Shown: positions 25,095 through 43,565 of the stretch, piece after piece
Position numbering within the stretch: position 1 is the stretch's first letter
Layout of the letters: every line of letters begins with the position of its first letter
Assembly: GCA_022113835.1 (NCBI GenBank)
Contig: JAILWY010000018.1
Span: 9,401,001-9,465,000 of the forward strand
Length of the DNA: 64,000 bases
Source: Atopsyche davidsoni
Lineage: Eukaryota; Arthropoda; Insecta; Trichoptera; Hydrobiosidae
Direction: 5' to 3'
Position numbers and translations under genes: made by a program
Notes under the pieces: model-generated
What the model was told of the DNA's origin: nothing
Databases searched by the model: none
What the model saw: the letters and a program-made list of their open reading frames with translations, nothing else

Positions 25095-28000
25095 AAAACA
25101 AGAACCATACATATCATCCATAGCTCTTACGTACTAGCAATTTTATAAAAAAAACAAAAGCTTGGATATAATACGACAACCCCCAAGTAAACATACAAAA
25201 GCACTAGACACAAAAAAGGAAGGTAGATCTGCTATTTTACAATATATACTAGTTGAGGAGATTTTACCAATTTTAACCATTCACACTTTTCCTATAATAA
25301 TGTTTTTACTTTACTTGTATTTATAAAAGATGAACAAAACGTGCTTAGAAACATAAATAATATCAAATGAATTTCACACCTCGTGATTCATATCACTTCC
25401 TCAAAATCAATTTTAACATTTTAACCTTCTCCACTCTAGATACTTATTCAAGAGTCCGTTTTACTCATTTGCCTGAGAAAGCACTCAGCCTATCAAAGAT
25501 CTCCGGTAATCTTTTTTCCTTTTTGTTCGAGCATATTTATTTAACTGTAAATACATTTCAACAACAATAAGATATATCTAATAGCTTTTATTCGATTCGC
25601 GAACGTATTGTATTTATTATATCCATTTATACCTGTTACCTCCCAGTATATTGATATAAAGGAATAACGGTTTTTATATTTAATCTTCTGAGGCGATAAG
25701 ATAGGTATGCCAAACACAATAAAATATAAAAATGATTCAATATTTAACTTTTTATAGTATAGAAAATAGCTAATAGAATTAAAATTATTATCATAAATGT
25801 ATTTGTATTTTAAATTTAAAAAAACCAAAATTAAAAATAATACTTATATATTGTTGATGAATCAATCTAAATTATAATTAAATTATAATACCTGTAATTA
25901 AATGCAGTCATCCATTACCTGCTGAGGAATTAGTAACTTAACGAATGTGAGAATATCAGTTAGCATTATTATTCACAGGTGAGAATATTATGAAGGACGC
26001 AATATGGAAATTAAAATGATTAGGAAATTTGGCGTGTGAGTTTTTCGGTGATTCAATGAATACGAAAAATGTAAGTCATAAAACCGAATGGAAATAAATT
26101 TCCCTGCTTATTCAATCTATATATGAATTTAAAAAAAATATGTTACAAGGAATCATATATGACTCCTCAACTTCGAAAGTATACAGAGTCTGAATTATTC
26201 GGGAGCGTTAAAACTACCGACAATTAAAAATTAAAGGCACTGATTACTGATACTCGGAACATTTGGACCGTAAAGATAGACAGAATCAACATAACCCAGT
26301 AAGATTATTTTAAGATATGTGGAGAATTAAAAACACGGAAGTTACCTAATGTGATAAAACACGTGATAAATTCAGGAGTTGAATGGTTTAAAATATAATG
26401 GAAACATATAAAAATTAATACCCTTAATCATCTTAAACCTTATAAAAGTTAATATCTCTACAATTTATTTCAAAATCTACTCTCTTTGAGGATTCAAAAC
26501 ATAAAACATAAAAACGTATAAAATTTCAAGATCCAAGTTATATTTAAAAGAAAGAACCAGTATGCTAAGCTATAAGATTAAATAATGTAAAACAGCTACT
26601 CAAAATATATATTTGGGCATAATAAAGATAACAATTAGGTCTGTGAAACTAAAATTTAGAATATGTAAATATTCTTAAAACACGAAAAAAAATCAGATAG
26701 TTAAATCAGCAAATAAAATTTAATAAGTTAAATGTTTGCTTAAATCATTCTCTTATGGCTTTATTTGCTGTCTGCGTGGAGGCCATTAAAAATAAAAAAC
26801 TGAAGGAGGATTTTTATACAAATCCGTAAATAAAATATGCATACAAAAAATATATTGGTACAAACTTGAAAATTATAGAAAACAAACCTTGACACTTATT
26901 TAAAAAAGCTGACTGCCAGTTTGATAGACGGCGGTGATGCCCACCTCAGTAGATGCCTGCTTCAGTAGATGCCTACTTTAGTAGCTGCCTACTTTAATAG
27001 ATGCCTACTTTAGTATATACCTATTTAATTTGAAATTAGATCTTTAAAAAAAATTGACGCGAGTTTGAAGGTTCTCAGCTTTAAAATTTAATATGTTATC
27101 CGTTATATTCTATCATAACAAAGTAAAACTATGTTTAAATTATAAATGTTTATTTTTATTAGTAAGAGGCTAGGCTTAAAAATATATTAGAAAGTATATA
27201 GTTATGCTACAGCTAAAAGGTCAATGAGATAATAATATTTTTTTATCAATATTTTATTTACATAATAAATACACTTCTTTGCAAGGTATTTGTGGTGTTA
27301 TTCTATTTATAATGTGGATTCATCAGTCGTCACATATGAAATCGCTTAAATGCGTTGTTTACATTGTATTTATTTTAAATAAACTTCTATTTGAAATATT
27401 TTATTCAGTCTTTTCAATGATCCCTAAAAGTTTTTATAATTTTTCAAAAGTCATAAGATTTGATTTAGGACTTAGAATGGCGGGTTTTGGTGGATTCGCA
27501 ATAGCAAATATTCAAACATATTTTTCGAGGTTGAACACCGCCACGGTTCTCAAGCAGGTGTTTGTCCTCAACAATACATACAGCATGCGTTAACTGTACA
27601 TATCAAATGAACTTGAATGAGAGATATCTAATTTTATACATTCAATTATTAATCTAGGATATTCGAATAAATTAATTTAGTATCGTGGGTGGAGACTTCT
27701 AAACGTATGGGCGTTTTGAATTTTCTCGTATTCTAGAGTTCACGGTTTACTTAACAAAATGACATTTCCAGCAACCAACTATTTAGTAATCCCTTTTATA
27801 ATAGAACAGGATATTTCATGGTTCGTGCAATCTCCCATTAGAGAAGAATTAAGAAGCCATTTTTTAGCATGTCAAAAATTATTTTTCATCGACTTGATTT
27901 TATTATTCCGAAGATTATACAATTGAATTATTTTTTACCGCATTTTGAAGCATTAATTTTCAAATAAAACACTCCAACTGACATTCTGGGAATGTTAATT

Positions 28001-28370
28001 TATTTTTTATCACAAATTTGTAACTATATAATGAGTCTCGCATGTATGTGATGCGTATTTAGTTTCTCTCGTATAATCCTTACAAGCTGGAAATTCCTTA
28101 GATTTTAGTCTTAAAAAAACTGATAAATACTTCAGTTGACGTAAGAACATTCTCTCTGTGTGATTGTTGTATTAAGCATGCCTTTCAACTGTACATTTAA
28201 ATTATAAACAAATTAACACAAACCTGAACCAGAAGTTGATAAGACCATCAAAGCTTATATTGTAAACCTTAGATTATTCTACAAAAATATAATTTTACTA
28301 AGGTGGGATTAAATAATATGTATGAAATATATATCTAAATTATTCCTGATGTTTACCATTCATTCCGGAT
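25095..28370. other. AT-rich stretch without a recognised gene
   Basis: Stops are dense. Frames of 95 codons (25541-25828, minus) and 104 codons (27279-27593, plus, TTG start) show no domain. The latter ends in a less AT-rich segment around 27475-27595 but was not recognised. A 16-bp tandem repeat lies at 26936-27027. Confidence 0.5.
26936..27027 (+). repeat. 16-bp tandem repeat, about 5.7 copies
   Basis: Unit close to GATGCCTACTTTAGTA, in five full copies with 1-4 changes each and a degenerate partial copy. The period is not a multiple of three and there is no open frame, so it is a minisatellite rather than protein repeat. Confidence 0.85.
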
Positions 28371-28374
28371 GTGC

Positions 28375-28550
28375 TTCGCTGTATTTATCGACAGACATGT
28401 TGCAATCCGCTTGTACTGCCAATAATTGCGTGAAATACCTCCGCAAGGAAGACCAGCGTCTCTGACAACTTCGACTGTCAAATAACAACTCCTCTCACTT
28501 TCCGACTCCATTCAGACACGAGATCGCCGAGCTACGAGCTGTACGGAGCA
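28375..28550. promoter_or_regulatory. GC-richer island
   Basis: Block of higher GC without a frame or RNA signature; candidate regulatory element by composition only. Confidence 0.22.
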
Positions 28551-29079
28551 TACAAATGTTTATGTAATGTCTTTCTAAGAATGTTAAATAAATTTAAATT
28601 AATCATGCGGATCTCTCACTCAAGTTTATGGAAGAACTAAGAAGGTCGCGGAAAATATTTGTATTGTTAAACGATGTGAATATTTGTATTGTTATTTTTT
28701 TTAGAAATATTTGACTGCAAAATATTCAAGTATAGTTTGTAAGGAAGTAATAAACTCAAAAGAAAAAAAATTCCATTAATAACGAAGCTTTAAAATATTG
28801 CCAAATAAATTGTTACTATCGGCCGAATAATAATATATACTTTATATCCATCCAATAACTAACGCAAACAAAGTTTAAAGTTACAAATTACATATTACTT
28901 AGTTACGCACTTTAATTGCATTTTAAAATATAAACTCTACCCATCGTTCATAAAAAAATATCGTGTCCTAATAAGTGCGACAACGACAAAAGAAATCAAT
29001 GTCATGTTCAATTTCGATCAAACGAAAATGTGACCAAGTCCGAGAAGATTCGTTGTAAAATGGCTATAAATCTTTTTTT

Positions 29080-29275
29080 GCCTTCAGCAGGCATCTGAGG
29101 CAACCCTATTAGGCGATGTATTATTCATTGTGCCCACCGACTCTGACGATAATGTAGCGACACATTCCGAGAAGCTGCCGCCGAGCGCCGCGGCTCATTT
29201 GTCAGCCACCGACTCGGCAATCGTCAAACTCGGGCCAATCCTCACCTCAAGCATCATTTGCGGAGATTGCTTAGC
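29080..29275. promoter_or_regulatory. GC-richer island
   Basis: Contains CGCCGAGCGCCGCGG and several GACTC/GAGTC-type words in AT-rich surroundings. No gene identified. Confidence 0.25.
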
Positions 29276-29332
29276 CATACTTTCATAAAACTAGGAAATC
29301 TCATAAGCATGCATTCTTAATAATAATAGCAA

Positions 29333-29376
29333 GACATCAGACAATACCAACACAGGCATCAGACAACACCAACTCG
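29333..29376 (+). repeat. Short 22-bp tandem duplication
   Basis: Two imperfect copies of a CATCAGACAAYACCAAC-containing unit lie head to tail. Confidence 0.6.
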
Positions 29377-29763
29377 ATTATATTGAATTACATTATTATT
29401 CTAACTATTCGTGCTCGCAGTAAGTTGAAATGAATAGTTATATGATAATCAATTAATACATTGATTGTTTTATCTAAATATAAATGCAGGTGTACAGCTT
29501 AGGTACAGCAGGTTGCGATTGATAAAATAACTTTATCTTTACTTGTAAAATAAATTTTAAAATGTATTTTAGACTGAAGAGATATTTAATTTCTTTATGA
29601 TTCAATTTCTTCTGGCTTCCTCCGTGATTGACAATGACTGGATGGAACTAACTAAGAAACACCAGGTGTTTTCTCGTTATAGGATGCCGTTGTATTCCAG
29701 TTTATATTATATTGGTGCATAAAAGTACTCAACGATGGTGATCAAACCATTTCCTGTGGGATT

Positions 29764-29979
29764 TTACCACTTAACCGCACTTCTATATCGCTGAGAATCA
29801 CTAAATAACAATTTCTTAGCTGATTTTAGATCTTCCAAGCGAAGTGGTACAGGCTCAGCAAGCTCCATCGTTTTAATTAGTTTATCCACACTAGCATCCT
29901 GGTATGGGCCGTAGAACTCAGCATTGTAACGAATTTCTATTTCAAATCTATTATTATGCCATATATTATTACTCTTATA
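29764..29979 (-). pseudogene. Degenerate coding remnant, unidentified
   Basis: A minus-strand frame of 71 codons without a proper start reads like real protein (EIRYNAEFYGPYQDASVDKL then LRLEDLKSAKKLLFSDSQRY) although the region is AT-rich. Right after the stop the same frame continues with protein-like words (GNGLITIVEYFYAP) broken by further stops. This pattern suggests a decayed gene or transposon frame. I do not recognise the family. Chance open frames in this window lack such mixed composition, but that is a weak argument. Confidence 0.4.
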
Positions 29980-32100
29980 CTATTGATAAAGGCGACGGTT
30001 GCTACTCTTATAGTAAGCAACGAAGCTATTCAATGTGAGCACTACAGGCATACAACAAAACACTACCATTAATCATAAAATGATTTGATTGAATTGTAAA
30101 AATACTATGTATTTATACACAAATGGACATTAAGTAGGACCATTATTAATAGATCTCTCGCAAATACGTGAAAATACTTAACTGAAATCTCGGAACGCGT
30201 TCATTATGAATTTTTGTTTAAAGATAATTACACCGCAGGTTATAACGACCCCGTCCGACGCACATTTGTCTTCGTCCAAGCTAAAAAATAAAGCACTGCG
30301 ATCATCGTGTTTTTTCATCGGCCCTCCTTTAAATAACAATGAGGTACGAAGACCACTAGGGGAACTGTCCCGACTGTGACGAAATTGCTCTCAAATTGTG
30401 GAAGCGTGATTGACGAAATGTAGTAGCGACGATTCGGTACGCAAATGGCTTTCGTTACGTCATCATCGCAGACATAAAGTAATGCGAGTTTTATTGTTTA
30501 AACCATTTGACAGTTTCACGTTGATATGCGCAATGCATCTACAACGCACGAGAGTGCTATGCGCAATGTTTGAAATAAACTACGAGTATGGCGCGATAAA
30601 AACAATCAATATTTTACAAAAAGTGTAATAACTTCTTATTGGTTTTACTTACATACCTACTACGAATATATAAAACTGCAACAAAAATAAAAATCAAAAA
30701 GTTGCGTTGTGTATTTGAATTACACCATGATATACTAACTACATAAACTAAATATTTTTATTCAATAAACAATCTGAAAAAAAATCCAATATATTAACGT
30801 TTATATATTTTTTAAATAAAGAATATAAATCATTTAAAGTACATGTCATTTTGTGTAATACCGGTAAACCATTCAATCTTCCAATACTGCTATACACTGA
30901 GAACTTTTATATTCATAACTTCCGCTTACAAAAGACCCTACATACAAAATTGCAAATAAACCAGATTCGTTCATTGTTACTCTGTCAGGTCGGAAAGATA
31001 AAATGACAGCATGTCAATCGAAACTGCCAAATGTTAAATAAAATTGTTATAAAATGCCAAAGCGTGAAAGCTTTCAGTGGAATTCCGCGAGGAGGCCCGC
31101 GAGTGACACTTATTGCAATATTCCAACTGAAGGATTTATAATTTAACCGTTACGAAAGTTCTATTGAACATTACTGCATTCCTGGCGTTACGATATTATG
31201 TAGCTTATTCTCACGAAGGATATATTCGAATAGAAATTTGATTAATAAGAACAAGGATTGTGTGGGTTGAGATCTAAAAGGAAGCGAATGAGAACAGTTA
31301 TGCGTTAAACTGTACTGCACCACAAGCCGCACCCTAGAGGGGAGGTGAACCTGTAATATTTATTTACTATGGTAGTTAATATCCTAACATTGCATCCTAA
31401 TCGCTGAACACGTATGGAAAGGGGCGTCCATATAAACGAGAATGAATGTTCACATCGCGGGTGTCAGAAGTTATCAATATGAGACAAAATATATTTGAAC
31501 AAACTATAAAAAAATTTCAAATGAATATATATTACAGCAATCACTTAAACAACGTTGTTATAGTATTTGTGAAGAAAAAGGTAAAAAAAATAAACGATTT
31601 TCTGTGGTATATACACAGACAGAAGTACATAGTCTGGTCTTTATACGTGCAAAGAGTGCAATGCACGACCAAATCGATTGTTTTTTTTTTACTAATAAAA
31701 TTAAACACCCCAAGTATGCGGGTCCAATGTTTGTTTTATCTCCGTAAACACTTTGGTCGTTCAAATGGCATTATCTAAACAAAATCGTTTGAGCGACCAA
31801 AGCGTGCACCAATACAAAATAAACACTTTAAACAAATAACTTATATTCAATAAAATCTTTTGTACGCTTTTACGAGTATAGGCGTTGTAAATCTGCTAAG
31901 GATAATTCTGAAAGGAAAAGAGATAATAATAACGGTGGAATCGATAATAACGTTTTGAACTCCAGTACCTGCAACACATCTGCTAAAATTTCTGCAAAAA
32001 CACGCGATGACAGCGCATATTGTTACTCTTTTTGAATGATCTGAATAAAACCGCATGACTAATTTATAATTATGTCGCACGCCAGTGAGAGGCAGTAGCC
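29980..32100. other. AT-rich stretch, no gene recognised
   Basis: Frames of 72 (30410-30628, plus) and 110 codons (31446-31778, plus) have no recognisable content. A GC-rich patch at 31075-31110 is too short to interpret. Confidence 0.45.
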
Positions 32101-32259
32101 TAATAAAACTCAGCAGGTACTTTAATAGTTGTAAGTGTCTACCGAACCGTGAAGCTCGTGTCGGGAGATATTCTCATTTGTACTGTAAAAAAACATCGTA
32201 TCCAGAAGATATTTACGCACAATTATACAACAGAATGTGGATACACATTTTTTCCTCGT

Positions 32260-32570
32260 TCCAGCGCGTCGATTGGTCTGAAGCGCGTCCTGAATTGCGC
32301 CCCCAAATTCCGTAGAGATCTCGCGCGGGTAATGCATACGCCGGCGATGTCATTATTGCACGCAGCCAGTAATTAGGCACCCACGGCGCGTCATTATCCA
32401 GAACAATACAATGCGCGGGCGAGGGGGCTCACGTGGCGCGCATCCCAAGGGGCCCGCGGGAAGGAGCGCGCCAACCATCTCCAATCTCCAAGTATTCAAG
32501 ATGGACGCTAATGTCCCGGCCCGTGCGCAAAGTGGGGTTTGTTTAACGAGGTGGAAGAGGTGACGAAAAC
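32260..32570. promoter_or_regulatory. GC-rich island with CACGTG core and homeodomain-like sites
   Basis: About 300 bp of GC-rich sequence holding ATTGGTC, two GTCATTAT words, TAATTAGG and a CACGTG core. The clustering is typical of developmental regulatory DNA, but that is inference. Overlapping frames on both strands (71-78 codons) are not recognisable proteins. It lies about 1.9 kb beyond the last identified RhoGEF exon in the direction of transcription and may be intronic. Confidence 0.3.
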
Positions 32571-32599
32571 GTGCCAATACGAAGATCAATACCCGGCAC

Positions 32600-34415
32600 A
32601 GTTTTACGCAAATAACATCTGTACGTATTGCATAAATAACGTATAATCGGTATCTCTTCCCCGTGTGATGATTTTAAGCATTGTTAATAATATTCGATAA
32701 AATTCAATCTTCAATACACATTTAAATATTGTATAATTTTAGTGTATTTCTGTCAACCATTATTCTAAGTTATCATAAAATAATCACTCGAAGTGTGTTC
32801 TTCATTTTTCACCCTTGTTTGTATAATGGAATAAAAACATATTATCGTGTTTTCATATATTTTTATGGCAACAGTTATAACCGGTGTTAATGCACTAGCC
32901 TTTATGCATTCAATTTATCTTTTAAGTATCTCGTTTACATTTTAAAAAAGCCTTTTAAAACAATTAAGAGAAAACAGGTTGCGCATGCAGCCTCGCGTAC
33001 GAACATGACGGGTCATAAAAGAGTAAATAATTTCATCAGCATATTGACGTGGGTTAAGTCAAGCAAAGTTCGCCTCCTCTCCGCGTTAAAAAGAAAGCAG
33101 AGATCTTGCGATTCGCATCGAAGGCATTGTTCTTGTGTACATGGGATCGTCCGCTTTGCAAAATTATAACGCAACCGACCTGAGATGAATATTCCTGTAA
33201 TTTTGCTCAGTCGAGTTTTTATATGAATTCTTCTGATTAAAATGTTTCGTACGACAAAAGCATTTTACTCGTGACATCAGCAGGCCCCGGCATGCGCGTA
33301 AAGCACGACTCTATGTTAAATTACACAAAAGCAGCCATATAAATTTAGACCAAGGGAATAAATTGCTGACAAATAGATACTACATATAAAGATAAGATGT
33401 AGTTTTAAAAATAATAATATATATTTTTTTTACTTTAAAAATTGGAAAAAATTTCGTTTAAATTAAAAGCGCAAACAGTATTAATTGCCTAATGCTGACA
33501 CAATGAATCATACATAATGCCTGTTTTCAGGAACTTTTCCCAAAGTATTAAGCTTGATAAAGATTATCAAATATTGTGTAATACATAAATCTTGAGTAGT
33601 AAATTTATTATTCGTATTCATTGATATATATTTTTTAAAAAGTAAACCATGTGAATTCGGGGCTAACAGACTCAATTTACAGACAATATACATCGTAACC
33701 TTTAATAACACGCATGTTTGTGACAGGTCGTCTTAAATAAGGGGTAAAAGTAGCACAATAATAAGAACGTATTTTTTAATACAAGTAATTTATTTAGATA
33801 TTATATCAAGTTTAAATTTATTAATAATTTAAACTGAACATAAAATAATGCGAAATTAAATATTTTCTGGCACTCGCTCGCTAAAAGGGATTCGAGCTTC
33901 TTTTCAAGCGCCAATGAGGCGATATATTATGAGAAGGTGCCGCAGTTTCACGGTCACGGTATTCACGCCGGAATCAACAGTGCTCTTCCCGCTCACGCTC
34001 ACGCCCTGCCCCGAGTGCACGAGCACTTTGTAACAATTACCATAGAATTAGCGACAACTATACTTGCTTTACGCCCATTGTGGTGGGCCGGGACACGCGG
34101 GCTACTTCAGAGAAATCATTAACTGGCATTGCAAGAAAATACGTTTGGAGAAACGAGCGGATAAAAGTATCCAAAAAACTTCATTTTTACTACAATTACC
34201 CAAATATGTTGTCAGTATTGTTTCAATGCAGAAATACCAAAAAACAAAAATAATGATTCCAATCTGATCAAATCTATGGCCGGCTTTTGTATATGGTGGT
34301 GTTTTTTCTTCTTGAAAATTTTGGTGTAATTTAGAGTTTTCTTTCTTGAATCTTGAGCTATTTTACCTATAGAATAAGAAAACAATATTTATCGCATACA
34401 AACAAGAGTACTCAC
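32600..34415. other. Stretch downstream of the RhoGEF exon, probably intron
   Basis: The next RhoGEF exon should encode the PVQR-type motif of the DH domain. I looked for it on the minus strand here and did not find it. A GC-richer block at 33930-34110 (61-codon plus frame with His/Ala-rich words) is unassigned. The first bases of this stretch at the donor (34411-34415, GTGAG on the minus strand) belong to the intron. Confidence 0.5.
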
Positions 34416-35752
34416 CGGCATTTCCAGGTAGTCTTCAATACTGTATAGCGCCGAGCCTCGTCTGATCTCCACCAACGCCGAGAAGTGCTCGTCCGCTTTG
34501 GTCTTCTCCTGCAACAGGTTCCTCGCTTCCACATATCCCGACAAGAAGTCCAGATACACGTCCAAAAGTTCACCGTTGATTAACTGATTCAATAGTATCT
34601 TATTCTCATTGTCTTCTTGAGATTCCGAAAAACTGTCTGACTCCCTTCTGGCAGGAATAAACTGCGACAGCTCTACTTCCGTGTTCGCAGGCTCGCTTGC
34701 TTCATCGGACATCTTATTAGAGTCACTGTTCACTGAAGTCGCATACGAGGTGACGCTACCCGATTTGATACTTCTAGATGAATTATTTCTGATCATACCG
34801 AGACCGTCGTAAAAATTTGCATTCAACACCTTTTCCGCCAAATTGACTTTATGGTCGATCGTATTTATTTTCGGAGCTACTGTTTCAATTTCTGTATTTT
34901 CACCACAAATTTGCTTCTTGATGCAATCGTAAAGATCTTCGATCGACTCGTACGGTGTGGCTAGATCTTTCTTTTCGCTTATTTCTTCCACACTCTCATA
35001 GATACTTTCATCTGATAAAATAGAACCCGACAATTTGGTTTCAGACTGGCTTCTTTTGATATGAGTCAAACAATCATAGTTTGAATCGACTGTGACGTCG
35101 TTCAATGAGGAGTTTGTTGGCTTTTTTGATTTTTCTTCTTCCATATTATCCAAAAAGTCCCACCTCATGTTTTGCCAGAAGTTGTTGTTCCCTCGGTCTT
35201 CTATCGATTTGAAGTCAGCGCCGCAACTAGCGTCGTGAGCTGCATGTCTCGCTTTACTGGTGTCCGAAGAAGGGAATTTCGAGTGAACTAAATCAGCCTC
35301 GTGAATAATTTGACAATTTTTTTCAATGTTTCCTTCAAAATCTGAAAGAACTATTTTAGGAAATTTAGTTTGATTACTGGAGCCATCGATATCGTCAATA
35401 CTGCTACATGGAATCGCAATTATTTTCTCATCGTCATTGGATAGTGACAAATTGGCTAAATCGATATCTTTACGCGTCAGAAATCCTTCACTGACGAGTT
35501 CGAATAGTATACTATTATTGTCTTTACTTTCTTGGCAAGCTTCACTATCGATCGAGTTCTCTTTTCCGGATGCGGGGGTGTTTTTTAGAGCACCGGCTTC
35601 AATATAGCTGTCTAATCTTTGACATAATGTTTTAGATGCTTCGCTCACGCAATGAAGATGATAAAATAATATATGATACTCTCTTTGGGAAAACATGTTC
35701 GCTTTTAGAAGAGGCTTCGCATATAATTCAATAGCAGATCCGACTGCGGAGG
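34416..35752 (-). CDS. Large exon of the same RhoGEF: DH domain with a long internal insertion
   Basis: This 1337-bp exon is open for 445 codons, far beyond chance in such AT-rich DNA. It starts after a strong acceptor (TTATTTTTCAG) and ends in phase 0 at donor CCG/GTGAGTACTC. Its first residues continue DH helix 1: AIELYAKPLLKANMFSQREY corresponds to the family pattern -I--Y--PL-----LS--E, followed by helix 2 (ILFYHLHCVSEASKTL). The end (VYLDFLSGYVEA ... ALYSIEDYLEMP) fits the later DH helices, where the family reads F--Y--Y--NY--A and then L-SYL--PVQR; the exon stops just before the PVQR-type motif. Between these two parts lie about 330 Ser-, Asp- and Glu-rich residues (34605-35591) that no ordinary DH domain has. 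Whether the protein keeps exchange activity cannot be told from sequence. DH assignment is by pattern; family member unknown. Confidence 0.85.
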
Positions 35753-37027
35753 CTGAAAAATAACAAATTAATTCGTATTAATACAAAAAGTATGTACTTA
35801 ATCGGTTTAGAAATAAAATTGAATATATACATATTAATGTGTTGATTAGATTTTTTTAAATCAATAAATCCGTTCTATTGATAGTATAAAACAGATTTTT
35901 TATTTTTTTTAAATTAATTTGTAATTGTTTTCATAACTTCAAAGACATTTTAGTGGCAAATTTTTAGTTTTTCTAAAATACTGGTTGCGTAGGTGTGAAT
36001 ATTTGCTAAAGTGGTATTTACGAAAAAGACATAATTAAATATTGCACGAGTTTTTAATGTCATTATTTTATTATTATTAAAACAATGTTTTACTTATATC
36101 AAATAACATTTTTTCTGTATTCTTTCAGAGTAGCTTAGCATATAAGTTGATATTAAAATTTATGTTGATGTAAAAAAATACACATAAAATGTGGTTACAG
36201 ACTATTACGAAACTAACTAATGTTAATGATAAACTCAAATTAAAAACAAATGTGATAACAAACACAGCATCGAGTAAGATTTCTACATAAATTAGCTAAG
36301 CCAATGGCATAGAGGAACATGCACACGGAGTGTTTGTCTCCGCACATTTGCATATCCAAGTTAAGTTCCCCAGAGATGACTAATGATAAGTAACGGTTTA
36401 TTGTTTGGAGCCCACGCTAGCTTATGGCTTATTTGTTCGCAGTGCGTTTACCTTAACCCCTTTGCTTCTGCTACTTCATAGGCACTAAGAGGAATGTGGT
36501 CGTAACTCAAATGACTTTTGACTTCAGACTGTACGGCTATGTGTTGTAAACGTGAGTGGTATTTCATTCCTATGTAATAAATTAATCAAATGCCTTTTAG
36601 AGTATACAGTTCGAAGAAATGGCGAAATATCTATCTCGATTCTCGGGTCGATCGATTTTTTTTACACCGCTTATGTACCTATCTACAGTAGCCACTTGAT
36701 AAGAGAACTGATCTCGGTTTATGACATCTAACTCGGTTGGTATAGTAAATATGTGATGTCATGTTATTCACCTAAGCCCAGCCTCGATAGAAATATTCCA
36801 AAGAACTTATAATGTGCCCATCTGAGTCGGCACGTTGTATTCTACTATGAATATTGCTCTTATATAGCTTGATTATCTTTGCTTGAAACAGACGAATGTA
36901 TTTATTTTGATCTCGTGTTTAAGAAAAAAAAATGTATAACGAGATGACTGTAGTGTTCATGTTTAGGCGAGATTTTATGAATTAATCAACATAGTTTATG
37001 GTGATATATATATTTTTTAAAACTCAC
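35753..37027 (-). other. Intron of the RhoGEF gene
   Basis: Spliced on the minus strand from GTGAGTTTT to TTATTTTTCAG, phase 1. It is AT-rich, carries stops in all frames and shows no repeat or open frame of note. The junction joins EREY to SAVGSAIELY through a split Ala codon, which restores the DH helix 1 pattern. Confidence 0.82.
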
Positions 37028-37388
37028 CGTATTCTCTTTCTTGGTTGAGAAAGCAGTTGAGATCAACACCGTCCCAGGGTTCTGCGCAGAGCTGCAATAT
37101 TAGCACCTCCCCTTCCAGTAGGCCGGCTGCAGCGGTCACATCCACAAGGGCTTGCGAGCCCCCCAGCAGCGCGACAGCCTTGGGGGCGACTTTGATCGTC
37201 CTCGGGGGCGGATCTTCCCCCTCGACTTCATCGACAATCGGAATCTCCTCCTTCTTATTCTTCTTTTTTTCATTTTTGCGCCTCCGTTTGTGATGAGCAC
37301 ACCACTTTGGTTCAGCCAATTCGAGGCCGAACTCGACCAGTAGAGGATCTACAAGATCGCTTATCTTCTGTTTTGCGGAGGCGGTTAT
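37028..37388 (-). CDS. Internal exon of a Rho guanine nucleotide exchange factor (start of the DH domain)
   Basis: This 361-bp exon is open throughout and encodes 120 residues plus one base. On the minus strand it follows a pyrimidine-rich acceptor (AATTTTCAG) and ends at a consensus donor (ACG/GTGAGT). It reads in phase 0 and its last base completes an Ala codon with the next exon, giving an uninterrupted frame. Residues 1-25 (KQKISDLVDPLLVEFGLEL) could be part of a small ubiquitin-like or Ras-binding-type fold; this is only a resemblance. Residues 34-48 are a Lys/Arg-rich stretch (KRRRKNEKKKNKKEE), followed by an acidic Pro segment. Residues 111-120 (NCFLNQEREY) fit the first helix of a Dbl-homology domain, whose family pattern is ELL-TE--Y. 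RhoGEFs with this domain load GTP onto Rho, Rac or Cdc42. A longer reading frame upstream to 37454 runs into intron sequence and was not used. The exact orthologue was not recognised. Confidence 0.8.
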
Positions 37389-43380
<5,992 letters not shown>

Positions 43381-43384
43381 CAGA

Positions 43385-43565
43385 ATAGATTGTTTACAGG
43401 CTGGCGGAGGGGCAGATAAGGCTGTATGTATGTAAATTACAGGACACAAGCCATCATAATTATAAGCGGGACGGCGGCGCGGGGCGGGGGAGGGGAGGCG
43501 TAAGCCTTCTCGGAATCCCGGGCACGGGCATATCGCGATTGGCATACCACGACATGACTGCATTT
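43385..43565. promoter_or_regulatory. GC-rich island
   Basis: Contains GGGACGGCGGCGCGGGGCGGGGG, a G-run stretch, at about 43467-43490. Overlapping minus frames of 90-117 codons are unrecognised. Confidence 0.3.

Noticed and set aside
24714..25121. 135-codon minus frame as a gene
   Set aside because: No domain, no splice context, and it overlaps other frames in a motif-rich block.
29333..29376. CRISPR-like array
   Set aside because: Only two imperfect adjacent copies with no spacers; the genome is eukaryotic.
34389..34415. Reading the large RhoGEF frame to its stop codon at 34389
   Set aside because: A consensus donor at 34415 and the interrupted DH motif show that the last eight codons are intron.
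35694..35696. ATG at 35696 as the protein start
   Set aside because: The DH helix continues upstream through the exon and across a phase-matched splice junction.
34416..37388. Assignment to PLEKHG5 or another named RhoGEF
   Set aside because: Only the general DH pattern could be recognised; no family-specific motif was seen.
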